A DNA stretch of 64,000 nucleotides, taken from contig CAJTKE010000012.1 in the NCBI GenBank assembly GCA_910576865.1, positions 13,662-77,661 on the forward strand. The letters run 5' to 3'. The DNA is from an uncultured Oscillibacter sp. GTDB lineage: Bacteria > Bacillota > Clostridia > Oscillospirales > Oscillospiraceae. The position numbers and the translations under genes are program-made. Below, one piece after another: positions 16,008 through 24,630 of the stretch. Under the pieces are notes generated by a model. The model did no database searches. It had not been told where the DNA came from and saw nothing but the letters and a program-made list of their open reading frames with translations. Position 1 is the stretch's first letter; every line of letters begins with the position of its first letter.

Positions 16008-16553
16008 ATGTCTAGAATCGGCAGAATGCCCATTACCGTCCCCGCCGGCGTGACCGTGAACATCGCCGAGGGTAATGTGGTCACTGTGAAGGGACCCAAG
16101 GGCCAGCTGACCCGCGCGCTGCGCCCGGAGATGATCATTGAACAGGAAGGCACTGCGATCACCGTGAAGCGCCCTTCCGAGGATAAGCTGCACCGCAGCC
16201 TCCACGGCCTGACCCGCACGCTCCTGCACAACATGATCGTCGGCGTCACCGACGGCTATGCCAAGGAGCTGGAGGTCAACGGCGTGGGCTACCGTGTGGC
16301 GAAGGAGGGGAACAACCTGGTCATGAACCTGGGCTTTTCCCATCAGGTGATCGTTTCGGAGGTGGAGGGCATCACCATCGAGGTTCCCTCCCCCAATAAA
16401 ATCATCATCCGCGGCTGCGACAAGGAGGCCGTCGGCCAGTTTGCCGCCGAGGTCCGCGAGAAGCGCCCGCCCGAGCCGTACAAGGGCAAGGGCATCAAGT
16501 ACGCCAATGAAACCATCCGCCGCAAGGTCGGTAAGACCGGCGCCAAGAAGTAA
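16008..16553 (+). CDS. rplF: 50S ribosomal protein L6
   Basis: A 181-residue L6 near the sarcin-ricin loop. SRIGRMPITVPAGVTVNI and the C-terminal PPEPYKGKGIKYANETIRRK motif are diagnostic. Confidence 0.98.
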   Translation: MSRIGRMPITVPAGVTVNIAEGNVVTVKGPKGQLTRALRPEMIIEQEGTAITVKRPSEDKLHRSLHGLTRTLLHNMIVGVTDGYAKELEVNGVGYRVAKEGNNLVMNLGFSHQVIVSEVEGITIEVPSPNKIIIRGCDKEAVGQFAAEVREKRPPEPYKGKGIKYANETIRRKVGKTGAKK

Positions 16554-16567
16554 GGAGGTGTGCCGAA

Positions 16568-16927
16568 ATGATTAAAAGACCCAATACCAACGCCCAGCGC
16601 ATGAAGCGCCACAAGAGGGTGCGCGCCAAGATCTCCGGCACCCCCGAGATGCCGCGCCTGAACGTGTTCCGCAGTGAGGCCAACATCTACGCCCAGATCA
16701 TCGACGATGTGGCGGGCGTGACCCTGGTCTCCGCCTCTTCCCTGGACAAGGCCATCGAAGGCTACGGCGGGAATGTCGCCGCGGCCGCGGCCGTGGGCAA
16801 GCTCGTGGCCGAGCGGGCCAAGGCCAAGGGTATCGAGACCGTGGTCTTCGCCCGCGGCGGCTACCTGTATCACGGCCGGGTGAAGGCTCTGGCCGAGGGC
16901 GCCCGCGAGGGCGGCCTGCAGTTCTAA
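16568..16927 (+). CDS. rplR: 50S ribosomal protein L18
   Basis: A 119-residue L18, a 5S rRNA binder. RMKRHKRVRAKISGTPEMPR and the C-terminal RGGYLYHGRVKALAEGAREG are typical. Confidence 0.98.
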   Translation: MIKRPNTNAQRMKRHKRVRAKISGTPEMPRLNVFRSEANIYAQIIDDVAGVTLVSASSLDKAIEGYGGNVAAAAAVGKLVAERAKAKGIETVVFARGGYLYHGRVKALAEGAREGGLQF

Positions 16928-16944
16928 GGAGGGAGGAACGTTCA

Positions 16945-17445
16945 ATGCCTAGATTTGAGAGAGAGCAGAGCGAGTATATTGAGAAAGTCGTGTACCTGAA
17001 CCGCGTTTCCAAGACCGTGAAGGGCGGCCGGGTCATGAAATTCTCCGCCCTGGTGGTCGTGGGCGACGGCAAGGGCAAGGTCGGCTACGGCCTGGGCAAG
17101 GCCGCCGAGGTTCCCGAGGCCATCCGCAAGGGCATCGAGGCCGCCAAGAAGAACATGATCACCGTCACTCTTGCGGGCACCACCCTGCCCCATGAGACCA
17201 TCGGGGAAGCCGGCGCGGGAAGGGTTCTGATGAAGCCCGCCGCCCCCGGTACCGGCGTCATCGCCGGCGGCGCGGTCCGCGCCGTCGTGGAGGCCGCGGG
17301 CATCAAGGACATCCGTGCCAAGAGCCTCCGGTCCAACAACCCCAACAACGTCGTCGCCGCCGCCTTCCAGGGACTCAAGAGTATGCGCGGTCCCGAGGAG
17401 GTCGCCCGCATCCGGGGCAAGAGCGTCGAAGACATCGTGGGTTAA
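16945..17445 (+). CDS. rpsE: 30S ribosomal protein S5
   Basis: A 166-residue S5, important for decoding accuracy. RVSKTVKGGRVMKFSALVVV and the loop GVIAGGAVRAVVEAAGI match the family. Confidence 0.98.
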   Translation: MPRFEREQSEYIEKVVYLNRVSKTVKGGRVMKFSALVVVGDGKGKVGYGLGKAAEVPEAIRKGIEAAKKNMITVTLAGTTLPHETIGEAGAGRVLMKPAAPGTGVIAGGAVRAVVEAAGIKDIRAKSLRSNNPNNVVAAAFQGLKSMRGPEEVARIRGKSVEDIVG

Positions 17446-17458
17446 GGAGGCGACAAAC

Positions 17459-17641
17459 GTGGCAAACTTAAGGATTGAGCTCGTCAAGAGCCTGAACGGC
17501 CGCCTGGAAAAGCAGGTTGCCACCGCGCATTCCCTGGGTCTGCGCAAGATCGGTGACGTCACCGTGCAGCCCGACAACGATCCCACCCGCGGAAAAGTGG
17601 CGAAGATCGGTTACCTGCTGCATGTTACCGAAGAGAAGTAA
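17459..17641 (+). CDS. rpmD: 50S ribosomal protein L30
   Basis: A 60-residue L30 starting at a GTG, with AAGGAGG 9 nt upstream at the end of rpsE. The product reads ANLRIELVKSLNGRLEKQVA, then TAHSLGLRKIGDVTVQPDN. The short length and non-ATG start make it easy to miss. It lies 13 bp after rpsE and 13 bp before rplO, the universal position. Confidence 0.97.
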   Translation: MANLRIELVKSLNGRLEKQVATAHSLGLRKIGDVTVQPDNDPTRGKVAKIGYLLHVTEEK

Positions 17642-17654
17642 GGAGGCGCCAAAC

Positions 17655-18095
17655 ATGAAATTAAGCGAACTGTCTCCCGCCGAAGGGTCTGTCCGTGAGG
17701 CTTACCGCAAGGGCCGGGGCGCCGGCTCCGGCAACGGCAAGACCGGCGGCCGCGGCCACAAGGGCCAGAAGGCCCGTTCCGGCGGCAAGGTCCGCGTGGG
17801 ATTCGAGGGCGGCCAGATGCCTCTGGCCCGCCGGGTCCCCAAGCGCGGCTTCAACAATATCTTCGCGAAGCCCCTGGAGGACGTGAATCTCAGTGCCCTG
17901 AACGCGTTTAACGACGGAGACACCGTCACCGCCGAGGCGCTGCTGGAAAAGGGCGTCCTCAGCAAATGTGAGTACGGCTTCAAGGTCCTGGGCAACGGCA
18001 AGCTCACGAAAAAGGTCAATGTCAAGGCCAACGCTTTCTCCGCGTCTGCCAGGGAGGCCATCGAGGCAGCCGGCGGAAAGGCGGAGGTGAAGTAA
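17655..18095 (+). CDS. rplO: 50S ribosomal protein L15
   Basis: A 146-residue L15. The ATG at 17655 follows AAGGAGG; longer upstream frames overlap rpmD and are rejected. MKLSELSPAEGSVREAYRKG and GRGHKGQKARSGGKVRVGFE are diagnostic. Adjacent to secY with a 1-bp gap. Confidence 0.98.
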   Translation: MKLSELSPAEGSVREAYRKGRGAGSGNGKTGGRGHKGQKARSGGKVRVGFEGGQMPLARRVPKRGFNNIFAKPLEDVNLSALNAFNDGDTVTAEALLEKGVLSKCEYGFKVLGNGKLTKKVNVKANAFSASAREAIEAAGGKAEVK

Positions 18096-18096
18096 C

Positions 18097-19473
18097 GTGA
18101 TCCAAACGATTCGCAAAGCCTGGGCCATCCCGGAACTGAGAAAGAAGCTCGTCTTCACGCTGCTGATTCTCCTGATTTTCCGGATCGGCAACGCCATCAC
18201 CGTCCCCTATATCGACGTGGCCCAGCTGGAAGCGCAGCTTCAGGGCATGGGCGCGACGATTCTGGGCCTGTACAACGTGATGAGCGGCGGCGCCTTCGCC
18301 ACCGCCACGGTCTTCGCCCTGAGCATTCAGCCCTATATCAACAGCTCCATCATCATCCAGCTGCTCACCGTGGCCATTCCCTACCTGGAGAATCTGGCCA
18401 AGGACGGCGGCGAGGAGGGCCGGAAGAAAATCCAGTCCATCACCCGCTACACCACCGTGGCCATCGCCATTCTCCAGGCCGTGGGCTACTACTTCATGAT
18501 GAAGCGCTACGGCATCCTGGCCCCCGGGGCCGAGGGCATCTGGCCCGCCCTGGTCATCATCGTGTCCTTTATCGCCGGTTCCTCCTTCGTCATGTGGATG
18601 GGCGAGCAGGTCACGGAGTTCGGCGTGGGCAACGGCATTTCCATCATCCTCTTCGCGGGCATCGTCTCCCGGGTCCCCACCATGGTTTCCAGCATGGCCC
18701 AGGGCGTCAGCCGGTGGTCCGCCATCCAGAGCGGCGACATGACCGCCGAGACCCTGACCCAGGCGGGCTACACTGCCGAGCAGGCCCAGCAGATTCTCAG
18801 CAGCGCCATGGCTCCCTGGGGCGTGGCCCTGCTGCTGGTGGGCGGCCTGGCCCTGATCGCCTTCATCGTGTTCATCAACGACGCCGAGCGCCGCATTCCC
18901 GTGCAGTACGCCAAGCGTCAGGTGGGCCGGAAGATGTACGGCGGCCAGAGCAGCAACCTGCCCATGAAGGTGAGTATGGCCGGCGTCCTGCCCGTCATCT
19001 TCGCCCAGAGCATCGCCTCTCTGCCCATCACCATCTGGAGCTTCGTGGGCATCCCCGCCGAGGGCACCGTGTCCCGGAGCATCTATGACGCCATCGACAC
19101 GAAGTCGGTCATGTATATGGTGGTCTATTTCATCCTGATCATCGGCTTCGCCTATTTCTACTCCAGCATTCAGTTCAACCCCGTGGAAATCGCCAACAAC
19201 ATGAAAAAGCAGGGCGGCTTCATCCCCGGCTTCCGCCCCGGCAAGCCCACGGTGGACTTCATCCGCAAGGTGCTGAACAAGATCACCCTCTTCGGCGCCA
19301 TCTACCTTGGCATCGTGGCCATCTGCCCCCTGATCATCGGACGGATCCTGGGGAACAACTCCGTGGCCATCGGCGGTACCTCCGTCATCATCGTGGTGGG
19401 CGTGGCGCTGGAGACGGTCAAGGCCCTGGAATCCCAGATGCTGATGCGTCAGTACAAGGGCTTCCTGGAGTAA
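18097..19473 (+). CDS. secY: SecY preprotein translocase subunit
   Basis: A 458-residue channel-forming subunit of the SecYEG translocon, with ten predicted membrane helices. It starts at a GTG one base after the rplO stop, with GGAGGTGA inside the end of rplO. Signatures: FRIGNAITVPYIDV in helix 1, GGAFATATVFALSIQPYINS for the plug and helix 2, and RRIPVQYAKRQVGRKMYGGQ in the cytoplasmic loop that contacts the ribosome and SecA. A GC-rich hairpin follows before adk. Confidence 0.98.
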   Translation: MIQTIRKAWAIPELRKKLVFTLLILLIFRIGNAITVPYIDVAQLEAQLQGMGATILGLYNVMSGGAFATATVFALSIQPYINSSIIIQLLTVAIPYLENLAKDGGEEGRKKIQSITRYTTVAIAILQAVGYYFMMKRYGILAPGAEGIWPALVIIVSFIAGSSFVMWMGEQVTEFGVGNGISIILFAGIVSRVPTMVSSMAQGVSRWSAIQSGDMTAETLTQAGYTAEQAQQILSSAMAPWGVALLLVGGLALIAFIVFINDAERRIPVQYAKRQVGRKMYGGQSSNLPMKVSMAGVLPVIFAQSIASLPITIWSFVGIPAEGTVSRSIYDAIDTKSVMYMVVYFILIIGFAYFYSSIQFNPVEIANNMKKQGGFIPGFRPGKPTVDFIRKVLNKITLFGAIYLGIVAICPLIIGRILGNNSVAIGGTSVIIVVGVALETVKALESQMLMRQYKGFLE

Positions 19474-19489
19474 GAGACAACCAACGGCG

Positions 19490-19523
19490 GGCGCCCGGGC
19501 GGAGGGACCCCCTCCGCCCGCGC
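19490..19523 (+). other. GC-rich hairpin between secY and adk
   Basis: Arms CGGGCGGAGGG and CCCTCCGCCCG surround a short loop. No T-tract follows, so it is more likely an mRNA-stability or processing element than a terminator. Confidence 0.45.
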
Positions 19524-19545
19524 CCAGAATACAGGAGGCGTTTTC

Positions 19546-20178
19546 ATGAAATTGATCCTGCTGGGCGCCCCGGGCGCCGGAAAGGGAACACAGGCCGACA
19601 TCCTGTGTGAAAAGCTGGATATTCCCACCATCTCCACCGGCAACATCCTCCGGGCCGCCGTGAAGAACGGCACCCCCACGGGCCTGAAGGCCAAGGCCTT
19701 CATGGACGCGGGGCAGCTGGTGCCCGATGAGGTCATCATCGGCATCATCTCCGAGCGGCTGGAGGAGCCGGACTGTGCCAAGGGCTACATCCTGGACGGG
19801 GTGCCCCGCACCATCGCCCAGGCCGAGGCCCTGGAAAAGGCCGGAATCGTCTTCGACTGCGTGGTCTCCCTGGAGGTCGGCGACGAGGTGATCTGTGAGC
19901 GCATGAGCGGCCGCCGGGTCTGCCCGGACTGCGGCGCCAGCTACCACGTGGTGGCGGTGCCCCCCAAGAGCGAGGGCGTCTGCGACAAGTGCGGCGGGAA
20001 GCTGATCCAGCGGAAGGATGATGCCCCCGAGACGGTGAAATCCCGCCTCGAGGTCTATCATAAGGAGACGGAGCCCCTCAAGGCGTTCTACGCCCAGCGG
20101 GGCCTCCTGAAGACGGTGGAGAACCAGCCGACTGTGGAAGCCAATTCCCAGGCGATCCTCCGCGTTCTGGGGAGATGA
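19546..20178 (+). CDS. adk: Adenylate kinase, zinc-binding LID type
   Basis: A 210-residue enzyme interconverting ATP + AMP and 2 ADP. P-loop GAPGAGKGTQAD at residues 7-18 and the DGVPRTIAQAE motif are visible. The LID domain has four cysteines in CPDCG and CDKCG, the zinc-binding form of Gram-positive bacteria. Located between secY and map as in many Firmicutes. Confidence 0.98.
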   Translation: MKLILLGAPGAGKGTQADILCEKLDIPTISTGNILRAAVKNGTPTGLKAKAFMDAGQLVPDEVIIGIISERLEEPDCAKGYILDGVPRTIAQAEALEKAGIVFDCVVSLEVGDEVICERMSGRRVCPDCGASYHVVAVPPKSEGVCDKCGGKLIQRKDDAPETVKSRLEVYHKETEPLKAFYAQRGLLKTVENQPTVEANSQAILRVLGR

Positions 20179-20185
20179 GGGAAGC

Positions 20186-20941
20186 ATGATCACCCTGAAA
20201 TCCCCCCACGAGATCGACTTGATGCGCCGGAGTGGAAAAATTACCGCGGCTGCCCGTGCCTTGGCAGGGGAAATGGTAAAGCCCGGCGTGACAACCCAGG
20301 AGATCAACGACGCGGTGGAGCGGTTCATCCGCAAGCAGGGGGCGGTCCCGTCCTTTCTCCACTACAACGGCTACCCAGCCAGCGCCTGCATCAGCGTCAA
20401 CGATGAGATCATCCACGGCATTCCCAGCCCCAAGCGGGTCTTGCAGGAGGGAGATATCGTCAGCGTGGACGTGGGCGCGTACATCGGGGGCTTTCATGGA
20501 GACTGCGCGGCGACCTTTCCCTGCGGAAGGATTTCCCCGGAGGCCCGGCGCCTGATCGACGTGACCAGGCAGAGCTTTTTCGAGGGGATCCGCTTCGCCC
20601 GGGAGGGACAGCGCCTTCAGGACATCTCCGCGGCGGTTCAGTCCTATGTGGAGCAAAACGGCTTCTCCGTGGTCCGGGAATACGTGGGCCACGGCGTGGG
20701 GGCCAGGATGCACGAATCGCCGGAAATTCCTAACTTCGGCCGCCCCGGCCACGGGCCCCGGCTTCTCCGGGGCATGACCCTGGCCGTCGAGCCCATGGTC
20801 AACGCCGGCTCCGCCGCCATCACCCAGCTGAGCGACGGCTGGACGGTGAAGACCGCCGACGGAAAATGGGCGGCCCACTACGAAAACACGATCCTGATTA
20901 CCGATGGCGAGCCGGAGATCCTCACGGCTCCCGCCATTTGA
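20186..20941 (+). CDS. map: Methionine aminopeptidase, type I
   Basis: A 251-residue enzyme removing N-terminal methionine from nascent proteins. Metal and substrate motifs are visible: SVDVGAYIGGFHGDCAATFP, GHGVGARMHESPEIPNFG, LAVEPMVN and the C-terminal ENTILIT. Seven bp after adk. Confidence 0.98.
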   Translation: MITLKSPHEIDLMRRSGKITAAARALAGEMVKPGVTTQEINDAVERFIRKQGAVPSFLHYNGYPASACISVNDEIIHGIPSPKRVLQEGDIVSVDVGAYIGGFHGDCAATFPCGRISPEARRLIDVTRQSFFEGIRFAREGQRLQDISAAVQSYVEQNGFSVVREYVGHGVGARMHESPEIPNFGRPGHGPRLLRGMTLAVEPMVNAGSAAITQLSDGWTVKTADGKWAAHYENTILITDGEPEILTAPAI

Positions 20942-20959
20942 CAACAGGTGAGAGAACCC

Positions 20960-21244
20960 ATGGAGATTGCAAGATCAAACATCGTCCGCTCCAACGCGGG
21001 ACGGGACAAGGGCAAGCTCTTCGTCGTCCTGGCGGTGGAAGGGGAGTACCTCCTGCTGGCGGACGGAAAATCGAGAAAGGTGGAATCCCCGAAGCGGAAG
21101 AAGCGCAGGCATGTGCTCTTCGTCTCGGCGGAGGAGACCCGCCTCGCCGAAAAGATCAAGAGCGAGGAGAAGATCACCAACAGTGAGCTTCGCAGGACCC
21201 TCGCGGCTTGCCGCGAGGCGATCCAGCCGGACCAGGAGGGATAA
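20960..21244 (+). CDS. KOW-domain RNA-binding protein (L14e-like)
   Basis: A 94-residue basic protein with an N-terminal KOW-like segment (NAGRDKGKLFVVLAVEGEYL), then a Lys/Arg-rich stretch (ESPKRKKRRHVLFV) and a helical C-terminus. I chose the ATG at 20960, with AGGTGA 8 nt upstream, over a GTG at 20948. Small KOW proteins are regularly found between map and infA in Clostridia; the precise function is not established. It is probably ribosome-associated. Confidence 0.85.
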   Translation: MEIARSNIVRSNAGRDKGKLFVVLAVEGEYLLLADGKSRKVESPKRKKRRHVLFVSAEETRLAEKIKSEEKITNSELRRTLAACREAIQPDQEG

Positions 21245-21247
21245 CGT

Positions 21248-21466
21248 TTGGCAAAATCCGACATGATTGAAGTGGAAGGTGTTGTGGTGGAAGCCCTGCC
21301 CAACACGACGTTCCAGGTTGACATTGGAAATGGTCACATGATTCTGGCACATATTTCCGGGAAACTCCGAATGAATTTCATCAGGATTCTGCCCGGCGAC
21401 AAGGTCACGGTGGAAATGTCCCCGTACGATCTGACCCGGGGCCGGATCACCTGGCGCAGCAAGTGA
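21248..21466 (+). CDS. infA: Translation initiation factor IF-1
   Basis: A 72-residue OB-fold factor that blocks the A site during initiation. It starts at a TTG with GGAGG upstream; AKSDMIEVEGVVVEALPNTT and RGRITWRSK are typical. Three bp after the KOW protein gene. Confidence 0.98.
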   Translation: MAKSDMIEVEGVVVEALPNTTFQVDIGNGHMILAHISGKLRMNFIRILPGDKVTVEMSPYDLTRGRITWRSK

Positions 21467-21495
21467 ACAACCGCTGAAAGGAATGGTTTGAACCT

Positions 21496-21609
21496 ATGAA
21501 AGTTAGACCGTCTGTGAAGCCCATGTGCGAAAAGTGCAAGGTCATCCGCCGCAAAGGCCGCGTCATGGTCATTTGCGAGAACCCCAAGCACAAGCAGAGA
21601 CAGGGCTGA
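21496..21609 (+). CDS. rpmJ: 50S ribosomal protein L36
   Basis: A 37-residue protein beginning MKVRPSVKPMCEKCKVIRRK and ending KHKQRQG. The Cys/Cys/Cys/His set (CEKC, ICENPKH) is the zinc-binding form. It lies between infA and rpsM, the normal place, and is below common gene-length cut-offs. Confidence 0.98.
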   Translation: MKVRPSVKPMCEKCKVIRRKGRVMVICENPKHKQRQG

Positions 21610-21637
21610 CATTTGAAAGTGGAGGTGCTTTAAGAGT

Positions 21638-22003
21638 ATGGCACGTATTGCCGGTATTGACCTGCCGAAGGATAAACGCATTGAAATCGGCCTGACCTAT
21701 ATCTACGGGATTGGCCGCAAGAGCGCCAAGGACATCCTGGCGAAGTCCGGCGTGAACCCCGACACCCGGGTGAAGGACCTGACGGACGCCGACGAGCAGA
21801 AGCTCCGCGACGCCATCGACGACTACACCGTCGAGGGCGACCTCCGGCGGCAGACCGCCCTGGACATCAAGCGGCTCAGCGAAATCGGCTGCTACCGCGG
21901 CCTGCGCCACCGCAAGGGACTGCCCGTCCGGGGCCAGCGCAGCAAAACCAACGCCCGCACCCGGAAGGGACCCAAGAAGACCATCGCCAACAAGAAGAAG
22001 TAA
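21638..22003 (+). CDS. rpsM: 30S ribosomal protein S13
   Basis: A 121-residue S13 in the 30S head. ARIAGIDLPKDKRIEIGLTY and GLRHRKGLPVRGQRSKTNAR are signatures. First gene of the alpha-operon block. Confidence 0.99.
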   Translation: MARIAGIDLPKDKRIEIGLTYIYGIGRKSAKDILAKSGVNPDTRVKDLTDADEQKLRDAIDDYTVEGDLRRQTALDIKRLSEIGCYRGLRHRKGLPVRGQRSKTNARTRKGPKKTIANKKK

Positions 22004-22018
22004 GGAGGGAGAGAGAAT

Positions 22019-22423
22019 ATGGCAGCACAGAAATCCGGCGGGAAGAAAGTCATCCGCCGCCGCCGTGAGCGGAAGAACATCGAGCGTGGCCAAGTCCATA
22101 TCCGTTCTTCCTTCAACAACACCATGGTGACCGTCACCGACGCCCAGGGAAACGCCATCTCCTGGGCCTCCTCCGGCGGCCTCGGCTTCCGGGGCAGCAA
22201 GAAGTCCACCCCCTTCGCGGCCCAGACCGCGGCGGAGACCGCCGCCCGCGCCGCCATGGAGCACGGGCTGAAGACCGTGGAAGTGTTCGTCAAGGGACCC
22301 GGCCAGGGCCGTGAGGCCGCCATCCGGGCGCTGCAGGCCGTGGGCCTGGAAGTGACGATGATCAAGGACGTCACCCCCATCCCCCACAACGGCTGCCGCC
22401 CCCCGAAGCGCCGCCGCGTCTGA
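22019..22423 (+). CDS. rpsK: 30S ribosomal protein S11
   Basis: A 134-residue S11 in the platform. GQVHIRSSFNNTMVTVTDAQ and the C-terminal PIPHNGCRPPKRRRV are diagnostic. Confidence 0.99.
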   Translation: MAAQKSGGKKVIRRRRERKNIERGQVHIRSSFNNTMVTVTDAQGNAISWASSGGLGFRGSKKSTPFAAQTAAETAARAAMEHGLKTVEVFVKGPGQGREAAIRALQAVGLEVTMIKDVTPIPHNGCRPPKRRRV

Positions 22424-22447
22424 TCGAAAGAGGAGGTAAGAAGCAAT

Positions 22448-23050
22448 ATGGCAAGGAATATGCAGCCCATCGCCAAGCGCTGCAAGGCTTTGGGCATCTC
22501 TCCCGCCGTCATGGGCTACGCCAAGAAGGAGACCAACCGGAACCCCGGCGGCCAGATGCGGAAGAAGAAAAGCGAATACGGCATTCAGCTGAACGAAAAG
22601 CAGAAGGTCAAGTTCATCTACGGGATCCTTGAAAAGCAGTTCCACAGCTACTATGAGTCCGCCGCCGCCGCCCCCGGCAAGACCGGCGACAACCTGCTCA
22701 TCAACGTGGAGCGCCGCCTGGACAACGTGGTGTACCGCATGGGCTTCGCCATGACCCGCCGTCAGGCCCGCCAGCTGGTGAACCACGGGCATTTCACCGT
22801 CAACGGCAAAAAGGTCGACATCCCCTCCTACCAGGTGAAGGCCGGCGACGTGGTGGAAGTGGCCGAGAACAGCCGCTCCTCCGAGGTGTTCAAGCGCCTC
22901 GTGGGCCAGGACGCCCCCATCTTCCTCCTGCCCGCGTGGCTGGAGCGGGAGAAGAACGCCCTGAAGGGCACCGTCACCCGCCTTCCCGCCCGTGAGGATA
23001 TCGACATCCCCGTGGAGGAGCATCTGATCGTCGAGCTGTACTCCAAGTAA
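22448..23050 (+). CDS. rpsD: 30S ribosomal protein S4
   Basis: A 200-residue S4 with the S4 RNA-binding domain RLDNVVYRMGFAMTRRQARQ. S4 nucleates 30S assembly. In B. subtilis rpsD is a separate autoregulated gene; here it lies in the alpha operon, upstream of rpoA. Confidence 0.98.
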   Translation: MARNMQPIAKRCKALGISPAVMGYAKKETNRNPGGQMRKKKSEYGIQLNEKQKVKFIYGILEKQFHSYYESAAAAPGKTGDNLLINVERRLDNVVYRMGFAMTRRQARQLVNHGHFTVNGKKVDIPSYQVKAGDVVEVAENSRSSEVFKRLVGQDAPIFLLPAWLEREKNALKGTVTRLPAREDIDIPVEEHLIVELYSK

Positions 23051-23130
23051 GCGGAGGATACCCTCGGGAATGAGCCGAACCAGAGGCGGCGTTTTCCGCC
23101 GCCCGTTGAGAAGATGAAGGAGGGTACTGC
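23051..23130 (+). promoter_or_regulatory. rpsD-rpoA spacer with possible RBS-masking pairing
   Basis: An 80-bp spacer. TACCCTC near its start is complementary to GAGGGTA, which overlaps the rpoA Shine-Dalgarno GGAGG just before the GTG. A hairpin GGCGGC/GCCGCC lies between. The pairing could hide the rpoA ribosome-binding site; this is inference from sequence only. Confidence 0.4.
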
Positions 23131-24081
23131 GTGATCGAAATCGAAAAGCCCCAGATCGAATGCATCGAAGCGCCTGGTGACGCGACCTATGGCAAATACG
23201 TGGTGGAACCCCTGGAGCGGGGGTACGGCACGACGCTGGGCAACGCCCTGCGCCGGATCATGCTCTCCTCGCTGCCCGGCACCGCGCCGACCACCATCAA
23301 GATCGCCGGCGTCCAGCACGAGTTTTCCACCATCCCCGGTGTCAAGGAAGACGTGACGGAGATCGTCCTGAACATCAAGGGCCTCCTGACCAAGCTCCAC
23401 AGCGAGACGGTGAAAACGGTCTATATCGAGGCGGTGGGCCCCTGTGTGGTCACCGCCGGAGACATCAAGGCCGACGGCGAGGTGGAGGTGCTGAATCCGG
23501 ACCTGCACATCGCCACACTGGACAACGGGGCGGCTCTGAACATGGAGATCACCCTCTCCCATGGACGGGGCTATGTCCCCGCCGACCGCAACAAGCCCCA
23601 GCAGAATGTGATCGGGACCATTGGAGTGGATTCCATTTACACGCCGGTGTACAAGGTGAATTACACCGTGGAGCCCACCCGTGTGGGCGCTTCCAGCGAC
23701 TTCGACAAGCTGACGCTGGAGGTCTGGACAGACGGCACCATCTCCGCGCGGGACGCCGTCTCTCTGGGAGCGAAGATCCTCTGCGACCATTTCACGCTGT
23801 TCACCGACCTGAGTGAGAACGTCGGCAGCCGCCCCACCGTGGTGGAGAAGGCGGAAGCCCAGCGGGACAAGGTGCTGGAGATGACCATTGAGGAGCTGGA
23901 CCTCAGCGTCCGGAGCTTCAACTGCCTGAAGCGGGCCAACATCAACACGGTGGAGGACTTGATTTCCAAGACCGAGGACGAGATGATGAAGGTCCGCAAC
24001 CTGGGGCGCAAGTCCCTGGAGGAGGTCATCAACAAGCTGGCCATGATGGGCCTGCACCTGGCCGACGAGGAGAACAACTAA
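23131..24081 (+). CDS. rpoA: RNA polymerase alpha subunit
   Basis: A 316-residue subunit starting at a GTG. The N-terminal domain for assembly has EPLERGYGTTLGNALRRIML. A linker follows, and the C-terminal domain has ELDLSVRSFNCLKRANINTV, the surface that contacts UP elements and activators. Full length and normal context between rpsD and rplQ. Confidence 0.99.
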   Translation: MIEIEKPQIECIEAPGDATYGKYVVEPLERGYGTTLGNALRRIMLSSLPGTAPTTIKIAGVQHEFSTIPGVKEDVTEIVLNIKGLLTKLHSETVKTVYIEAVGPCVVTAGDIKADGEVEVLNPDLHIATLDNGAALNMEITLSHGRGYVPADRNKPQQNVIGTIGVDSIYTPVYKVNYTVEPTRVGASSDFDKLTLEVWTDGTISARDAVSLGAKILCDHFTLFTDLSENVGSRPTVVEKAEAQRDKVLEMTIEELDLSVRSFNCLKRANINTVEDLISKTEDEMMKVRNLGRKSLEEVINKLAMMGLHLADEENN

Positions 24082-24097
24082 AAGTCTTTCTTCGATG

Positions 24098-24176
24098 GGA
24101 AGGAAGATAGTTGGAAAGAAACCCAGGAGGGGTGTCTTTCCTTTCAATAAATAGTTTTTCAACGCATTGAAAAACT
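24098..24176 (+). repeat. Paired-hairpin dispersed repeat, copy C
   Basis: GGAAGGAAGATAGTTGG, hairpin 1 with arms GGAAAGAAACCC (24113-24124) and GGGTGTCTTTCC (24130-24141) around loop AGGAG, TTCAAT, then hairpin 2 AGTTTTTCAA-CGCA-TTGAAAAACT (24153-24176). It lies between rpoA and rplQ and reads with transcription. Another short dyad (CGAAAAGAATTTTCG) follows at about 24184. Confidence 0.75.
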
Positions 24177-24231
24177 CATGTCCGGCGAAAAGAATTTTCG
24201 ACGGACAAGATGAAATAAGGAGGAAACCGAA

Positions 24232-24567
24232 ATGCCTCGTAAGCTCGGCAAGACCTCTGACCAGCGCAGAGCCATGCTGCGTCAGCAGGTTACGGATTTC
24301 CTGGATCACGGGAAGATGGAGACCACCGTCACCCGGGCCAAGGAGATCAAGCCCCTGGCTGAGAAGATGATCACCCTGGGCAAGAAGAGCGACCTGGCCG
24401 CCTACCGGCAGGCCATGAGCTTCATCACCCGGGAGGATGTCTGCAAGAAGCTCTTCAAGGAAATCGCGCCCACCTACGCGGAGCGCAACGGCGGCTATAC
24501 CCGCATCATCCGCACCGGCATCCGCCGGGGCGACGCCGCGGAAACCGCTGTGATCGAGCTGGTGTAA
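24232..24567 (+). CDS. rplQ: 50S ribosomal protein L17
   Basis: A 111-residue L17, last gene of the ribosomal cluster. MPRKLGKTSDQRRAMLRQQV and RNGGYTRIIRTGIRRGD are typical. A 150-bp spacer with repeat copy C precedes it, and a very strong terminator follows. Confidence 0.98.
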   Translation: MPRKLGKTSDQRRAMLRQQVTDFLDHGKMETTVTRAKEIKPLAEKMITLGKKSDLAAYRQAMSFITREDVCKKLFKEIAPTYAERNGGYTRIIRTGIRRGDAAETAVIELV

Positions 24568-24577
24568 GAGCACGAAT

Positions 24578-24630
24578 AAGAGCGCTTTGTCATGAGAACC
24601 CAGGCTCATGACAAAGCGCTCTTGCTTTTT
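24578..24630 (+). terminator. Terminator of the ribosomal operon
   Basis: Perfect 19-bp inverted repeat (24578-24596 and 24605-24623) with an 8-nt loop, followed by GCTTTTT. Closes the 16-kb operon after rplQ. Confidence 0.9.
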
